This document shows, one piece after another, positions 6,309 through 6,639 of a stretch of 6,639 bases of DNA. Numbering within the stretch: position 1 is the stretch's first letter; every line of letters begins with the position of its first letter. The notes under the pieces are model-generated. The model made no database searches. It was not told the origin of the DNA and saw nothing but the letters and a program-made list of their open reading frames with translations. The stretch comes from Candidatus Gastranaerophilales bacterium (GTDB lineage Bacteria > Cyanobacteriota > Vampirovibrionia > Gastranaerophilales > Gastranaerophilaceae). The stretch covers positions 1 to 6,639 of the forward strand of contig CALVER010000081.1 in NCBI GenBank assembly GCA_944326625.1, in the 5' to 3' direction. A program made the translations under genes and the position numbers.

Positions 6309-6639
6309 ATGTACGCAATTGTAGAAACAGGCGGAAAGCAGTATCAGGTCGAAGAAGGCCGCTACGTTGACGTAGAATTGCTTGAAGCAGACAAAGACAG
6401 CAAAATCGTTTTTGATAAAGTTGTTATGATCGTAAACGGTAAAAAATCAAAAGTAGGCCAGCCTTACGTTACGGGCGCATCTGCAGAAGGAACCGTTCTG
6501 GCTCATGACAAAGCTAAAAAAATCATTGTTTTCAAACAAAGACCTAAAAAAGGTTACAGAAAAAAACAAGGACACAGACAAGGCTTTACAAGAGTTATGA
6601 TTAACAAAATCAGAACATCAGCTCAGAAAAAAGCCGCAG
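6309..6639 (+). CDS. rplU: 50S ribosomal protein L21, 3' end cut off by the window
   Basis: L21 (bL21) is a 23S rRNA-binding protein of the large subunit. The visible 110 codons stay open to the window end. The N-terminus MYAIVETGGKQYQVEEGRYV carries the family hallmark GGKQY-V--G. The C-terminal part has the basic RNA-binding block RPKKGYRKKQGHRQGFTR (78-95), followed by VMINKI. E. coli L21 is about 103 residues, so this protein already has a slightly longer Lys/Ala-containing tail, as I recall for cyanobacterial relatives. The ATG at 6309 is supported by AAAGGA 8 nt upstream and by homology from residue 1. It is transcribed away from murF from its own strong promoter. rpmA (L27) would be expected next, beyond the window, by the usual rplU-rpmA order. 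Confidence 0.97.
   Translation, partial: MYAIVETGGKQYQVEEGRYVDVELLEADKDSKIVFDKVVMIVNGKKSKVGQPYVTGASAEGTVLAHDKAKKIIVFKQRPKKGYRKKQGHRQGFTRVMINKIRTSAQKKAA

Noticed and set aside
6292..6324. Ten-codon frame starting at ATG 6292 (with a second ATG at 6304) overlapping the rplU start
   Set aside because: It has no ribosome binding site of its own, contains the rplU Shine-Dalgarno site and is probably chance.

Overview
The window looks like a chromosomal fragment from a low- to mid-GC bacterium. Its core is five genes of the division and cell wall (dcw) cluster, all on the minus strand: murF, mraY, murD, ftsW, murG. The 5' part of a divergently transcribed rplU (ribosomal protein L21) lies at the right end on the plus strand. 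My best guess at lineage is the non-photosynthetic relatives of Cyanobacteria (Vampirovibrionia/Melainabacteria, for example Gastranaerophilales). The L21 sequence has a cyanobacteria-like N-terminus and a cyanobacteria-like basic C-terminal block (KKGYRKKQGHRQGFTR), and MurG has a PGLVTR-type acceptor motif. This is inference from memory of the families, not a database result.

Layout, left to right. Positions 1-221 hold no gene that I can support. They contain inverted-repeat elements (hairpins at 61-90 and 95-115) that look like a dispersed intergenic repeat. Positions 222-6082 are the five-gene minus-strand unit. Every junction is an overlap or a 1-nt gap: murF/mraY overlap 4 bp, mraY/murD are separated by 1 nt, murD/ftsW overlap 20 bp and ftsW/murG overlap 8 bp. 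This implies one polycistronic, translationally coupled operon. Positions 6083-6308 are a divergent control region. It has an excellent sigma70-type promoter for rplU, a plausible oppositely oriented promoter for murF sharing the same -35 block, and a GC-rich, self-complementary 5' leader ahead of rplU. Positions 6309-6639 encode L21 and run off the window.

How the genes work together. MurD adds D-glutamate to UDP-MurNAc-L-Ala. After MurE, which is not in this window, MurF adds D-Ala-D-Ala to complete the UDP-MurNAc-pentapeptide. MraY transfers phospho-MurNAc-pentapeptide to undecaprenyl phosphate (lipid I), and MurG adds GlcNAc to give lipid II. FtsW is the SEDS glycosyltransferase that polymerises lipid II at the septum with a class B PBP.

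None of this is a new system: the genes are well-known housekeeping families with their catalytic motifs intact. The places worth a second look are the shared -35 divergent promoter, the candidate autoregulatory rplU leader, the repeat element after murG, and the murD/ftsW overlap with its six-G run.
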